A stretch of DNA of 64,000 bases from Neonectria sp. B-13 (Eukaryota; Ascomycota; Sordariomycetes; Hypocreales; Nectriaceae), in the NCBI GenBank assembly GCA_002682825.1, contig NOKP01000001.1, positions 2,181,857 to 2,245,856 of the forward strand. Reading direction: 5' to 3'. The notes under the pieces are model-generated. The model was given only the letters and a program-made list of their open reading frames with translations. It did not search any database and was not told where the DNA came from. Of this stretch, positions 34,540 through 47,283 are shown one piece after another. Positions within the stretch are counted from its first letter, which is position 1. Each line of letters begins with the position of its first letter. Position numbers and translations under genes: made by a program.

Positions 34540-35727
34540 ATGGCCGTCTCGGCTCCTTCCCGCGTCACTCCCCCGAGCTTCTCCATCTTCCGCCTTAGCT
34601 TCTGCTTGCTACTCGCTGTAGCTTGTCTCGCCTCCGGAGCCCTGGCCCGGGCTGAGACAGGTCATCCCCACATTCGCCGTGCAGCTGCTCTCTCCGAACC
34701 AGAGGCTTCGACTCCCCGAGCCAGATACCAAGCTGCCGCCTCTGTCCAAGATCAGAGACGGAAGCGTACAGATTCAAAGGGGAGCGAAGACGACGACTCT
34801 GACAGCACCGAGACCTCGACGAAAACCTCGACCAAGACTGGATCCAAGTCTAAGAACACCGCAACCATCACTACTCTTACCATCTCCATCTCGGAAGCCA
34901 CCTCCACGGCCGATGTCACGGCTTCACCCCTCCCCGAGGCCTTTGATGGGACCCTCGACGCCGAACTGAACAGTGAGGCAAGCAGTAACTGCCCCGCCTT
35001 CCTCGATGGTATTCTCACCAACCCTTCGTACGAAGCCTGCTATCCCCTTTCCATGATGCTCCAGGTAAGCTCTCATCATAATTACTCCTCAGGGTCCCCT
35101 TGTGTCACGCCGCACGTGCTAATCCAATCCCAGACATCGCAAGAGTTCTTCAACGCCCAGAAGCAGCTCCTCAGCATCGTCCGAGTCTTGGATGCGACGT
35201 GCGCGACCAACGTGACATACTGCACCGAGTTCTTCGACGCCGCCGCCGCGAACCTGACAGCAGAGGAGAACTGCAAGAAAGAATGGAATGACGGCGACTC
35301 CGTTGTCAAGCAGTTTCTCTTCGGTCTCCAGGCCTACGAGATGATGTACCAGGCCACCTGTCTACAAGACCCCGACGATGACATGTACTGCTACGCGAAT
35401 GCTGTCACCAACCTCACCACCGCCTCCAACGCGTACTTCTACTACCTTCCGTATAACCTCACCCTTCCTGGCAGCACTGTTCCCGCCTGCAGCTGGTGCG
35501 TCCAAGAGACCATGTCCATCTTCCACTCGGCCTCGGCCGATCGATCCCAACCCATATCCAACACGTATGAGGCGGCAGCTCGGCAAGTCAATACGATATG
35601 CGGTATAGACTTCGTCAACGGTACTCTTCCCGCGGAGGAGGTGTCCGCCAGCTTTGTTTTCAGGCCGTCTTGGACAGCATTGATAACCTCGCTTGTGGGA
35701 GCCGCTCTTGTCAACACTTTGTTATAA
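34540..35727 (+). CDS. Secreted, GPI-type surface protein (DUF7729-like)
   Basis: Two exons: 34540-35064 and 35134-35727 (69-nt intron, GTAAGC...CCCAG), giving 372 aa. An N-terminal hydrophobic segment (about 17-36; FRLSFCLLLAVACLASGALA) is a signal sequence. A Ser/Thr/Lys-rich region follows (STETSTKTSTKTGSKSK). A Cys-rich domain then runs from NCPAFLDGILTNPSYEAC to PACSWCVQETMSIF and VNTICGIDFVNGT, with several N-glycosylation sites (NVT, NLT). The last ~20 residues are hydrophobic (ALITSLVGAALVNTLL), as for a GPI anchor. The Cys/Tyr pattern matches a fungal-specific family that I recall as DUF7729; the molecular function is unknown. A cell-wall or plasma-membrane location is likely. The intron is a multiple of three and stop-free. 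Confidence 0.87.
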   Translation: MAVSAPSRVTPPSFSIFRLSFCLLLAVACLASGALARAETGHPHIRRAAALSEPEASTPRARYQAAASVQDQRRKRTDSKGSEDDDSDSTETSTKTSTKTGSKSKNTATITTLTISISEATSTADVTASPLPEAFDGTLDAELNSEASSNCPAFLDGILTNPSYEACYPLSMMLQVSSHHNYSSGSPCVTPHVLIQSQTSQEFFNAQKQLLSIVRVLDATCATNVTYCTEFFDAAAANLTAEENCKKEWNDGDSVVKQFLFGLQAYEMMYQATCLQDPDDDMYCYANAVTNLTTASNAYFYYLPYNLTLPGSTVPACSWCVQETMSIFHSASADRSQPISNTYEAAARQVNTICGIDFVNGTLPAEEVSASFVFRPSWTALITSLVGAALVNTLL

Positions 35728-38700
35728 ACGGAATTTTCACCCGATATCCGTGGCCTCTGGCTCGTTCCTTCGTGGCCCTTCGATCTCTAATACTATCACT
35801 TTTAATTGCAACGCCTGCAGATCTTCCTTCGTTATGGATCTGCCTTTTCTTTTCGATACGATCAACCTCAGTACATATTTACGACTCTCTGATACCCTCA
35901 CCCAGTTTTCTCAGCATACAATTCTCTTTTTTATTATCATCATCACGGTACTCGTCTCATATCAACGCGACAGAGTCTGCGTTACATTACATCACTTTTA
36001 ATCTCAGACCTGAGAGGGAAAACCATTCTTTATTATTAGTCTCGGTATGAGACGGACTCGATTCTCAAAAGCGAGCACAGCCTGGAGTTTGCATTTTTTT
36101 GGATTGACAAAGCTTGCTTTTGCAACGCATGCACATCCTGACAAGGGGGATGGGGAGGAACACGGCGCAGGCTGTTGGACGAGATCCAGGACGGAAAGAA
36201 CAGTCTACGTGCCTGGTTACTCCTGTGGGGAGCAGACCATATACGGCCTTTGTATGAAGTCGAGAAGCAGACGAATCTGTGATGGGTCAATTGTGTAGAT
36301 GGCCTGGCCTATTGCCGTTGAGCTACCCAAACAAAACAGAACAAAACAAAACAACTTAAAATCATTCCAGCTATCGTTTGTTGGGCCTCATCATTGGTGA
36401 AATACACATCTGTTTAGACGTCTCCCTTGATATGTCAGACTCGGATAAACCCTTGATCAACCCCTCAATCCGCCTACTTCCTCATCGTCACCTCCAACGC
36501 GGGAGAGAGTCATTGGTCTTGTTTTTGACTTGGGTCATTCAACTTCCAGGCACAGGGTGAGTATTGGGTGATGAGTTCTGACCAACCTGGATACTTGCAA
36601 TAAAGTCGGCTCGACCAAGTTGCTCTGCTGAGGCCCCTTGCCACTACAGGAACCGCACCAATCTAATATTGACGCCATGCTTCTGTCCTCTGTCTGAATG
36701 CTGATGATTGGACACGAGTCTCTTCCCTGGATTTCCTCCGGCTGATCTCCAAAGCTGTGCCGCAGCCTCCGCCGTGGCATTTTCTCTCCTGTCAGAGAGG
36801 TCCACTGGTCTCTAGGAGCCCGCCGCCCTACCATTAACAAAACTTGCAAGATATAATTGAGGGCATGTGGCTGGAAAGGAGTGGTGCAAGCCCACAAAGA
36901 CCGATTCTAACCCGCTTCTTGATGTCCGTATGAACTTGAACTGGCCTCATCTCAAAAGCTCAAGTGTCGTCAACGGTAGCAGATGAGAGGCTGCGTTCAT
37001 GTCGGGTAGCTCACCAAGAATCAGACGCAGCATGCGTATATGTCAGCGCGGAGGAAATATCCCATGGATGGACGGGCCGGAGAGTTGTCCTGGCATAATA
37101 ACAGAATCCACACCCATGTTCCGTTAGCAACTGCATCGCAGTTGACAGAAAATTGCGCAAGAGCATCGATAGATGGAAAATTGGGTCCCTGTTCCTCGAG
37201 AATCGATCCAAGGGGTGAAGAAAGTTGATGTCTAGTGCATCTATGCACCTGTCCCTTGCGGATTGGCTATACTTCGGGTTTTGGCCGATGATGGCGACGT
37301 GAAGATGACGCTTGCCATTCCGGCCCGAGATCCCTTGACATCAAGCCTGATAGTCGAGGGTTGATCAAAAGATTCTGACGATAGCATGAGGGAATACTTA
37401 TCCCGGACCAGAGACGAAGGGTGTGCGCTCTGCATATTTTGTGTCCAGGTTGTTTTTGGCCCGCTGCTGTGTAACAGTGCTCGCCCAGACCGAAGTTGCA
37501 TCGTAGATGTCCGGTCTGCCCATCCCATTGAGCCGTGTTCTCAGCTTTACCTAGCAAAGAGTCCAGAGATTAAACGGCCGCTTCTGAGGTTGGCCAATGA
37601 CTACTCGCATCGTATAACTCACCGGGCTAGCTTATGGATTCGTAACCCTGTCAGTTATGGGTTAGAGGGTGTGAAGGGCGCCACGGTTCAAGTAAGCTCC
37701 TGATGGATGGGAGCCTTTTCAGGTTGACTGCACACGCACGCGTAGAGCTGCAGAGCCGGGGCCGGAGACCTTGACTCTATTTGAGTTACCGTGGGATCCT
37801 CTATATGGCACACGGCCGAAATCGCTCTGATCGTACTTGGTCCACGCAACGCCGCCCGAGGATGAATAGGTATCGCTGGGACTCGATCCCCCACGTCGTC
37901 ACTGCAGCACGCCCAGAGCGGGAGACGGAGGGAGAGCGCAACACATGATGGGGGCCATGGTTATCGTATGAACGGAGAATGACGAACTCAAGACATTCAG
38001 CCCGCCACAATTTGGCAAGCCCATTGTTGCAGATCGATCGATTCCAGCACTCAAAACCAATCAAATGCTAAAGCTGAGGGGGGGCACGGGAAGACTTTGC
38101 GTGAGGAAACGGCGGAAACGGGTTTGTTGTTTTGTCCTGGCCAATACAACGTGTGGACGGACGCCGTCTCACTGCGTCGTACCTGATGCATCATCGCGAC
38201 AAGACGACCCTAGTCGCTGATGCAGGTAGATATATTGAGACATCACGGCCCATCCACCTCTTGCTGGGGGTGAACTTAGCATCACCATCGGACACCAGCA
38301 CTTGTATCAGGCTCAGAGCAGGACACGAAGTACCAGATCTTGGGGGGTTGACTTTGCTTCGTCGATCCACCATCTGGGCACCCAGCAATTGCATGGATGT
38401 TAGGTGACCAAACAAGATGCACCATCTAGAGTCAGCTGCAGGTAAGGGCTATGCTGTCGGTGCATGCTGGTGCCGGATGATGATCATCCACTGTCCGGGT
38501 CCATGGCGCCTCTTAGGATCGCTCTCCTGGGGACGGAGCAAGTGATGCGATGCGGCAGCTCATCCACCCAACCGCGCGGGCGACGCAACGTCTTGCCGAA
38601 CCCATCAGGGGTCCGACACTAGCCAGAAACCAACCTACAAGCCTTGTGGTAGGTAGGGTCGAGTTCTCAACCAAGGCGAAGGCGGGAATAGGCGTGCGGC

Positions 38701-41490
38701 GTCAAGAGTCCATTCGTTGGCCGAGCGCGGCTGCTTGCACGGCGCGAACTGGTTGCCTGATGATCTGGTCCGCTTCCTGGACGGGAGGAGGGTGTTGTGG
38801 CTCTTCATCGTATCCCTTTGAGGTCCTGAGGCCCCAGATGCGGAAGACTCGTCTACCCAACAATTGCGGAAGGACCTTAGGAAGCGGTGAGTGTTCAGGC
38901 TGCATGCTGCATAGTCTTCTGTGCCGGATTGGTTCTGTTGCGCTTTGCCGAGCCTTGTCAGTGCCTGCGAGCAGATCAACACAAGGTGCATCGGAAGTGT
39001 GGGCCGTGAACCAGGCAATGCAATGATGGGCTTCGTCTTGTGTAACCTGGGGAAAGCGCCCACGACGCCAGCAACAAGCCGGATTGAGCCAAGGTGGTTG
39101 TCCGAGCGGGAGAGTGCTCAACAGCGCAGCGAATTAGAACGTGACAGAAGCATTGCATCGGACGATAGTGTCTAGATACCTTACCCTTGCTTCTTCTTAG
39201 CCCTGGCGAGAGGCGGCAACATTCGACTTCCAAAGACCGGCATTCGGCGTCCAGCGCCCCCAAAGCCCAAGCATTGCTTCTAGCAGATATCTTAGGCTCC
39301 AGGGTTGGCGGTTGATCTTGTGGTGTGGGGTTCACACAAACGAACGACTGGTCGCGGGCGCTACTTTAGACCCTGCTAGAATGCCAGCATTCCCTTGTCA
39401 CCCTGTGCCTTGTCGATCCCGCTGTCGAATCGGACTCGGCCGGAGCATCTCCCGTCAGCGCCACCCAACAAAGAGGGCTTGCTTGATGTGTAAAGCTAGG
39501 CGGAACGGAACGCCAAGCACTAGGCAAAGCGAGCACCACGCAGAGCATCCACCGGTCCAGGGTCTGAATCCCATAGCTAAAAGCAATGGCAACTGCAGCA
39601 TGGAGCCTGCCTACCACCATTTGTTGTCCTCAACTCAGACCGAATCGACGACTTCTGGCTGAGGCCGTAGTGGCTGGGTCTGTGAAGGGCACAAGGGCCA
39701 TCAGAATTGCTGCCATTCGATGCCAAGCGGTGTGTTGCTTGTGCCGCCTTCGCCGAGTGAGGGGTCGACTGGCGCTTTGACAGAGGAAAGAGACATTTCG
39801 CACAAAACATCGGGCAGGCACTGCGCCAATAGCACGCTAGAGGAGTCCAGCTACCCGGGTTAGGACAGATCGGTGGCAACTTGAGGGAGGGGTGGAGGAG
39901 CGGAGAGATTTGAGATGTGAAGTAACGAAGTTGGTGATGGATAAGGTTGGGAGGGTGGGCTCGCTCATGGAGACGCGTGAGCAGGCCAACAGGGTTGATC
40001 CGGGGAGCTGGCGCCTCAGGCATGAGCTGAGCCTCTTGTGATTTGTTGTTTGGTCATCCATCGAGTAGTTCCGTGGTTCCAAGCCCGAGCCGATTTGACC
40101 TTGGGGTGCAGTCTGCAGCCGACTCCCCGGTGTGCGGCCTAAGGCCTCGAAGCCGTTGCCATCGACTCTGCAACCCCGGTAGACTGGGATCCTAGGCGAG
40201 CGGGAGATGCGGAGGCAGGGAACGGCCAACAGGGGAGCCCCATGACGCAACGATGAGGAAAAGATTGTTGGTGGTATCTCGTAGGTTGGTATTCCTACAA
40301 CGTCGTACCGCATGTGCATCAATGCACGTAGTGCGCTATTCTTTGGTTCCCGAGGTTTGGGACAGGTGGAGATAACTTTGCTCAGTGAGTGGGGGGTCCA
40401 CGGTCTACGCTGATGCAAGGAAGGTGGACATGCGAGGCCCAAGCTGCCAACGTCTTACCTTACTAGTAACTAACTGTACAGGTACGAATCGAGGTACGAG
40501 GCACGCGGCACTTCGTACATGAAGGCGTCTGCCCGGGCATTTGTCAATGCCAACGGAATCGGTACTAGTACTACTCAGTGCTATTAGTCAATGTGACGCA
40601 GTACTTCGTAAAGCAAATTGAAGGGCTTGTCCGAGGCAAGGCGAGCACGAAGTACATGAGTGCCTATTCGGGCATCTATCTGTAAAGGGCTACCTACCTA
40701 CCGCATTATCATGTGCATGAATAAGTACGTTTGGTCAGATGTGATCCGGGCCCCAACCTGCCACACCTCACACCTCAGCCTCAAAAACTTCGTACGTACC
40801 GAGACATTGCCATCCTCCAACCATCCCCAAAGATCTCCAACCAACATCCGTCCCTCCCCCCTGGTCGACTATACCACTACTGTACTTAGGTTCTGCGATC
40901 ACAAAATTCGAACGGCAAGGTCTAGCCTGACTCAATCAACCCTGGGTGGGGATCGTCGTGCCAGCCTAGTCACTACTACGGAGTGCATCCTCACAAGCAT
41001 CCATCCCAAAGTGGTGTCACTGTCAGGGCTTTTCAAGATGCCCAGCTGCCAATGCGTACATTGCAGTACGAATACCTAAGTACGTAGTATTCGTCCCTCG
41101 TCCAACTAGGGTTGTCAAACTGGAAGCAGTTCACTAGTGAGAGGAGGCAGAGCTGGCGCGGAGTGACATGCTTCTCACCCACCCAATGGCCCTTCATTGC
41201 CCAGCCCAGTCACCGGGTAGGAGACTTGAGAGAGAGTTGAGATCCATGATTGACATGCCGCCCCAGGGTGTGGTAGTGGTGTGGGCATCACTCCCAATGG
41301 AGAGACAGGGATACTCACGGAAACGGAGTGGGACATACTTATCCGTGCTTGCATGTTCGTGCGCTGAAGTACTGGTACATGGTACTTAGGTTGCAATGGA
41401 TTGCTCGCTGCCGGGCAGTCCACGCCGAAATCTTTCCCGATGACCGACTAGTCGCATTGCCTGACCAGGCAGGTGCCAGGTAAGCAGAGG

Positions 41491-41507
41491 TTTTTTTTTT
41501 TTTTTTT
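41491..41507. repeat. Poly-T tract (17 nt)
   Basis: Uninterrupted run of 17 T in noncoding DNA upstream of the velvet gene. Confidence 0.95.
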
Positions 41508-42936
41508 GTTGGAGTATTTTTCTTCTTCTTTCCCTTTCGCAAGAAGAACGCTTACCATCCCTTGTGATTGAACTTGGAACGAGGACCGAGGCAAACGAAC
41601 CCAACCTACCTTGGTAACTGGGCTGACCCGGAACGGTGCAATTGGCTCTTCGGATCCCGGATCACACTCGGTTCATGGCAGCCATAATCTCAAACCGGTC
41701 ATTATCAATTAATTCCAAGTTGGCAGCAATACGGTCTTGTAATTATATTATCAGCCTCGTTGGTCATCCATGCCCTCACTCTGTACTTATTGTCTCATCC
41801 CTTATGGCTGACTATTTTGCTTTTCGCCCTTGAGTCAACCTACTAGCAGAGTCACCTGCACCGTGCCGCGCCGTATCGTGCGCCTGCTCCTTGCGGCTAC
41901 CTGCACGATCTACCTTAGTACTAACCTAGTAAAGGTACCTCAAGGCAAGTACCTCCTCGTACATGGTCTACCTAGCATTCACCCATGCTTTCCTCCACCT
42001 CCACCTGAACCACCCATCTGCACCATCGCCATTCATCGCCATCGTTCAAATTCTGGCCCTGCTGGCCTGCCTGCCGTCGTCCTGTGCCGTCGTCCTGTGC
42101 CGTGCCCCTTCCCAAATATAGGCACGCTCTTGACAGGCCCGCGCGGTTCAATCCCGTCGCCTCGGCTTTCCGTCCTTTCCCCCTCCCGCTCCCGTCACGT
42201 CACGTCCACACCGGCACACCCCCGTGCTTCTCCCATGTGCCCCTCAACTCTGCAATTCCGGAGTATTCGCACCAAGTACAGTACAATCACATTCGCAGGA
42301 CTTGAACCCACCGACCCGGACCTCTCTGCCCCCCACCTCTGCGAGGGAATGTGCTGCCTCGCGTGAAACGGGTTCCGTCACTCACCAGCACTGTCACCTC
42401 GTCCGTTAACCTCACGCCCAAGGCGCCTCGTTCCCAGCTCGCCCCGTTCCCTGGTGCTGTCCGTCTCCTCGCCTCAGGTCTCAGCAGACACCAAATCCGG
42501 TCGCTCGTGGGGTTGGCCAGTAGCCGTCGCCTTTCACAGAGGAGTCCATCTGGACCTCGACCCCAACTCGCTCGGTTCCTCACCATCAATCGGGTCGCAA
42601 CTGCGGCTTTGTCAAGCCTTTGAAGCCCGTCCTCTCGTCTCCCCAGTCTACGCCTCACCCTACCCCGGGCTGTCCAAAGTGTCTCTGTTGGTTCGCTGCC
42701 CTGCGACAATCATCACCACCGCCCGCCCAGTGGATCCATCCGCATTCCTCCTCCTAGCCAGTTCCCTGGATGTGGACTCTGGGGCTTCCCGTCGCGCTGT
42801 CTCCTCAACTCGGCCGACCCCACCCCTCATTGGATGCTACTTGAGTATCTGTAGGGCCAACCTGCCCATGTAAGTTTGCTCGAATCGACGCAAGCGATCT
42901 GAGCCGCCATTCACCTCCCCCGAACTGGACATTTGT

Positions 42937-42979
42937 TTCTTCTTCTTCTTCTTCTTCTTCTTCTTCCTCCTCCTCTTCC
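42937..42979. repeat. (TTC)n/(TCC)n microsatellite upstream of the velvet gene
   Basis: About ten TTC triplets followed by TCC/CTT-type triplets, roughly 110 nt before the velvet ATG. It probably lies in the promoter or 5' UTR. Confidence 0.9.
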
Positions 42980-43087
42980 TTTTCTTCTCATGCTTGTTTT
43001 TTTTTGATGGAATTTGTCCCGTCTTGAAAGCTTGCTGTCCATGTCCTGTACAGCCTTCGAGACAACAGCTTAGGCGGTCCATAATCC

Positions 43088-44425
43088 ATGGCACGCCGCT
43101 ACACAGCTCCCTGGGCTCCTGACCCTCGTCATTCCTCTCGCGACCCGAGTCAACATCCTTCCCACTTCAACAGTCAACCACGGCAGGGCCTTCGATTACC
43201 TCCTCCGGCGAGCCTGATACCCGGTGCGATTGAGAGTCGTGGGCCCTCGCAGTTGCAATCTCCACAGCATCCGAGTTTTGCTCTTGCGAACCAGGGCGCC
43301 GATGTGACGACCTCCACTCCGCACGTCTCACACCCTCCACCGCCGCTTGGGATGCCGTCTCACCACAATTCAGCCTTTGCGGCCGGTCAGCAGAGGCACC
43401 ATGGATTACATCAAGCCCAGAGACCGCCTGCCCTCGCCCCTTCCCTGGGTCAAACCCCGCAAGCCTTTCAGCGCCAACGCATTTTACATCCTGCTCGGGA
43501 ACAGGTCGCCCCAACACTCCAACCTGCGCCCCTCGGGTATGCCCCACGTCTTCAAGCTCTCGACATCCGTGGTGATCATCGACCGGACGACCAACCACAA
43601 CCGGCGCCCCCAAGAGTGACCACTGTGGTACACACGCCAGCCTCCAACAGTCCCGCAGTCTCTCCTTCCGACCCCAGGCCGCGCCACATGAGCATCCCGA
43701 ACCTACTTAGCGATGGAGGCGATAGAAAGTGCAGTACTTTTAGCAGGCGCCCCAGCGGACTCGATGCAGAGTACAAACTTGACATCCGCCAGCAGCCAGC
43801 AGCAGCAAGATCATGTGGCTTTGGAGAGAGGGACAGAAGGGTCATTGACCCACCTCCAATCGTCCAGCTCCTCATCGAAAGCCCTGTGCTCAGCAAAGAA
43901 GAAATCAGTACACGGCTGCGATACCCTCATTATATCATGACCTGCTCTATTTACGATGAATCTGGAACTCGGGATGCGGCCTTCATGCCCGAGGAATACC
44001 GACAACAACGACGCCTCATGGGCTCGTTAGTTGGTGCCCCGTTCGTGGGAAAGGACGAGTTTGGCAAAGAGGGGTGCTTTTTTTGCTTCCCCGATCTATC
44101 TTGTCGGACGCCAGGGTCATTTCGCCTCAAATTCAGTTTGGTCATGATCGATCCTCCCCGGGCGAGCAATGTGTTGCATTTTCCTGTCCTCATCGAGGCC
44201 AGCAGCGACGTCTTCACGGTTTACAGTGCCAAGGACTTCCCCGGAATGCAAGCCAGCACTAAATTGACAAAACGGTTAAAGGAGCAAGGGTGCATCATCT
44301 CTATAAAGAAAGGCAACGACAGGTCTAAGAACGCAAGGGCTCACGACGACTCAAGCGACGGGGATCATGACGAGAAGGGGACCTCGTCTCAAGGCAAGAG
44401 ACAACGACGTTCGGGCCAACGATAG
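43088..44425 (+). CDS. Velvet-family regulator (VelC/VosA-like)
   Basis: Single exon of 445 aa. The N-terminal ~225 residues are disordered and rich in Pro, Gln, His and Ser. The velvet domain runs from about 228 to 420: YKLDIRQQPAAARSCGFGER, then DRRVIDPPPIVQLLI, GSLVGAPFVGKDEFGKEGCF, FPDLSCRTPGSFRLKFSLVM, DVFTVYSAKDFPGMQASTKL and LTKRLKEQGCIISIKK. A basic tail ending GKRQRRSGQR may direct nuclear import. Velvet proteins bind DNA and each other and coordinate sexual/asexual development, spore maturation and secondary metabolism. The long N-terminus and C-terminal position of the domain fit VelC better than VosA or VelB, but several motifs are shared with VosA, so I leave the symbol empty. 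The domain is uninterrupted by introns. It is isolated in a 17-kb gene-poor stretch. Confidence 0.93.
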   Translation: MARRYTAPWAPDPRHSSRDPSQHPSHFNSQPRQGLRLPPPASLIPGAIESRGPSQLQSPQHPSFALANQGADVTTSTPHVSHPPPPLGMPSHHNSAFAAGQQRHHGLHQAQRPPALAPSLGQTPQAFQRQRILHPAREQVAPTLQPAPLGYAPRLQALDIRGDHRPDDQPQPAPPRVTTVVHTPASNSPAVSPSDPRPRHMSIPNLLSDGGDRKCSTFSRRPSGLDAEYKLDIRQQPAAARSCGFGERDRRVIDPPPIVQLLIESPVLSKEEISTRLRYPHYIMTCSIYDESGTRDAAFMPEEYRQQRRLMGSLVGAPFVGKDEFGKEGCFFCFPDLSCRTPGSFRLKFSLVMIDPPRASNVLHFPVLIEASSDVFTVYSAKDFPGMQASTKLTKRLKEQGCIISIKKGNDRSKNARAHDDSSDGDHDEKGTSSQGKRQRRSGQR

Positions 44426-46119
44426 TTGCATGAGGCAAGTGCCTACGTGGCGTTTGGATATTTTTGAGGTAATCATGTTTTCGAGATATAATATCGGCTA
44501 GGGGCAGCTACAAGGGAATGCGTGTTTTTCTTGCTTCTGGATGCAAGCTTTTTCTTTCTCATTTTCCTCCCCATGTTGTCAACGGGAACATTTTTTTATA
44601 TTGTGATACCCACCACTTGGCCCGGCCCTATGATTGCCACAACCGGCTTTTCTCTTCAGTTTTCAGTTTTGAGTATATTCTCTCCGTGAAGGATTGTATC
44701 AGGGTCAAAGCGCATAGCCAGTAATCTGGCATGGAAGAAAAATTGTGATAATACTGAGGTGACCGCGTTTTCTTTTTTGGCCTGAAAACCATGTACAGTC
44801 TGGTTCGCATCGATATGGCTCAGCATCCTGGTACTTGCAACGGCTCTTGAGGATACGAACTATCGAGGCCGATGTCTTGATTGGGAATTTCGTCGAAATA
44901 CGTATTCACAATCAATGAAATACAAAATTTTCTGGCAACCCTCTAAACCAGGTTTCGCAGGGCGTTGCCGCTGTTCCATTGGAGGTGGAGCAACATCGAT
45001 CACAACCCGTCATTAACTGAGTCCACGAGTCAAAGTTTGTGGAGACTCATGCACGCAGGCGCTCCGAGACCTGACGTGGTTCGGGTCTCAAGCAAATTCG
45101 GATTTGGGGGCCGTGTGCGGGATGGTGATCTGGGGGACCGACGATCGATACGATCTGCAGAGTTGTGGGCGAGTTTGGCGACCAGGCCTTCTTCGGCCAA
45201 ACTCGTCCCAGACAACCGTTGGGAATAGATGTGTCAGTTGTCAAGCGGCGTTACCCTATCTGACAAATGTGGTATTAATGAGTGCTCCTGGGTCCATCTG
45301 TGGACATGATGAGTGCGCATTGGCATGGGAGAACAGGCTGGCATCCATTTCTGCCTCAATCCAACTAGGACCGAGAGGGTGGTAACGTGAAGTTCGAATC
45401 AACTTTGTACGAAGCACTGCGTTGGACAACCGTCCACCGACATGGAAGCAGGTGGAGGTCACATCCATTCCACCCAAGAGGGCTTTCGTTGTACGCCTTG
45501 ATCAAATGCGGATCTATAATCTCCCATTAACCTGGAAATTCAGTGCAAGAAACTCTAGTCGAGCGTCACGAGAAACACATATGATGCAGTCGACAGGATA
45601 TTAAGCCGGTGGACGACGGCGAGACGCCGTCAATGGGCGGCAGAAAAGAGTACACTTCCGCGAGCACCACTTGCCTACAAAGCAACTCGTTTGACGTGAA
45701 CTGGCGGCCCTGCCCGTCAACCCGGGTTCCCCAATAGCCGACGAGGTCGCAGGACTGCAGGACCTGCCGACTGATTGCGCTTTGATGATATGAGAACGCC
45801 ACGGGCTGATAATTGCACTTGTCTCGGGATGTCACCAAGGGCATCCCAAAGGACCCCGATTGGCTGGCAGCCCGGAGCGGAACGCATCCCGGATCGACAG
45901 TATCGGTCTGGATGGTCGCTGAGAGCGGTTCTCGCTCCGTACTTCGTACATGTCGTCGCATTTGAAGGGTTATGATCGGGTGTCAACGGGGCCGAGATGC
46001 CGAATGGCACATGTTTCAAAAGGGGAGGGGGGAAACAGTGAGTGGACTTGGCTCGCCTTGCTCGCATCCAACATGTCATTTAGGCCTTCCTGCGTCTGCA
46101 CACTGCAGACTACACTACA

Positions 46120-46147
46120 GGCTGCAGGCTGCAGGCTGCAGACTGCA
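46120..46147. repeat. GGCTGCA heptanucleotide array
   Basis: Three perfect GGCTGCA units followed by GACTGCA, in noncoding DNA. Confidence 0.85.
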
Positions 46148-47283
46148 TATGAATTCACCATGTCTCGATTGGTTGCAGGGCGTTGATGCAACGACGGGAT
46201 TGTCTCTGGTGAATGAGGGGCCTGGCGGTTCCCGAGGATGTTGTAGTTGTTGACGCATTCGAGTTGGGACAGACCAAACAGCATCCAGGAAAGAAGACAT
46301 CGGGGAGGTTAACAATCCCCGCTATCGAGAGAAGAGACGGCGTTTCTCCCCGTCTCGTCAACCCGAGCCGCAACCTTTTGCCCCGAAACCGCAATCTGTC
46401 ATGCCGGCCCACGACGACACTGTTTCGCAAGCATTCCAGGTGCGCTTTCTGACCCCATGGCGCCACATGACCATGTTCATACTTTTAGTGATCTTTCACT
46501 TCTCCGTTGCCGCCATGTGCCGGGTAGGGAGCCCTCCAGGTCGCCCATCATTGGGTAATGTTGTTCAGCCACACGCGTATGATGGAGGGTGACGGAGTTC
46601 GAAGCCATCCCAATGGCAACAACTGCAGGGCGATCGGGAACTCGGTGGCTTGCCAGTCATGATGGGGCAGCTCTGTTGCGGGAGTGACCTGTCAAGTCGA
46701 CTATTTAGCCCTAGTCCTGCCGTGATGAGACCTTGCTTCGTGAAGCGGCAGGGCGGGGTTGTGACACAGAGAGATGAGGATGCGACAACTGCCAAGGAGG
46801 CACTTTTTTCGAGAGTCTACCACTGGGCTTCGTGTTTACGTGAGTTGACGACAGGTGGTTGAGTCACAGCCTGACGTGTCCAGTACGAAGTAGGCAGGGT
46901 GGCGCCGTTCCACATCAGCATCAGCACGAACATCAACATCCGCACACCCCCCGATGCTGACGAAGCGAGGGCATTGCGATGACTTCTAGGTGATGCCTGG
47001 CTGATGAGTTTTCCCACGCACGTTCGAGGCTTGGCGGGAACTTGTTGGTCGGCGCCCCCCCCCACACACGGGAAAGCCACCGGCACAAGGAGTCAACGAT
47101 AATTCGCGAATCCAGCCCCCCATTTGCAGCCTTTCTCCCTCGTTTTCTCACCGGTCATGAGAGGTGGTCCGTGGACGAGATGCTGGAACTGTCTCGTCTG
47201 GTCGCCGTGCCGCACCGCGCGGACACACAGAAAGCTCCGCATGCAAACGCTCGGCAGAACGGGCTCAGGTCAAACTGGAGGGG

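Larger units (their letters stand above)
35728..43087. other. 7.4-kb gene-free region upstream of the velvet gene
   Basis: No frame has a recognisable domain. 35728-36050 is the likely 3' UTR of the surface-protein gene. An A-rich AAAAC repeat lies near 36330-36356. 40440-41100 is dense in GTAC/CTTCGTAC motifs in both orientations. A 17-nt poly-T sits at 41491-41507. From about 41830 to 43087 the plus strand is CT-rich and ends in a (TTC)n tract, resembling a very long fungal promoter and 5' leader for the velvet gene. Confidence 0.6.

Noticed and set aside
39837..40442. 201-codon minus-strand frame
   Set aside because: No domain, biased composition and no start context or splice sites; treated as chance.
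35728..43087. Possible biosynthetic cluster near the velvet gene
   Set aside because: No synthase, P450, oxidoreductase or transferase frame exists in the island.
45385..45400. GTTCGAATC resembling a Pol III B box
   Set aside because: No A box or cloverleaf can be drawn upstream.
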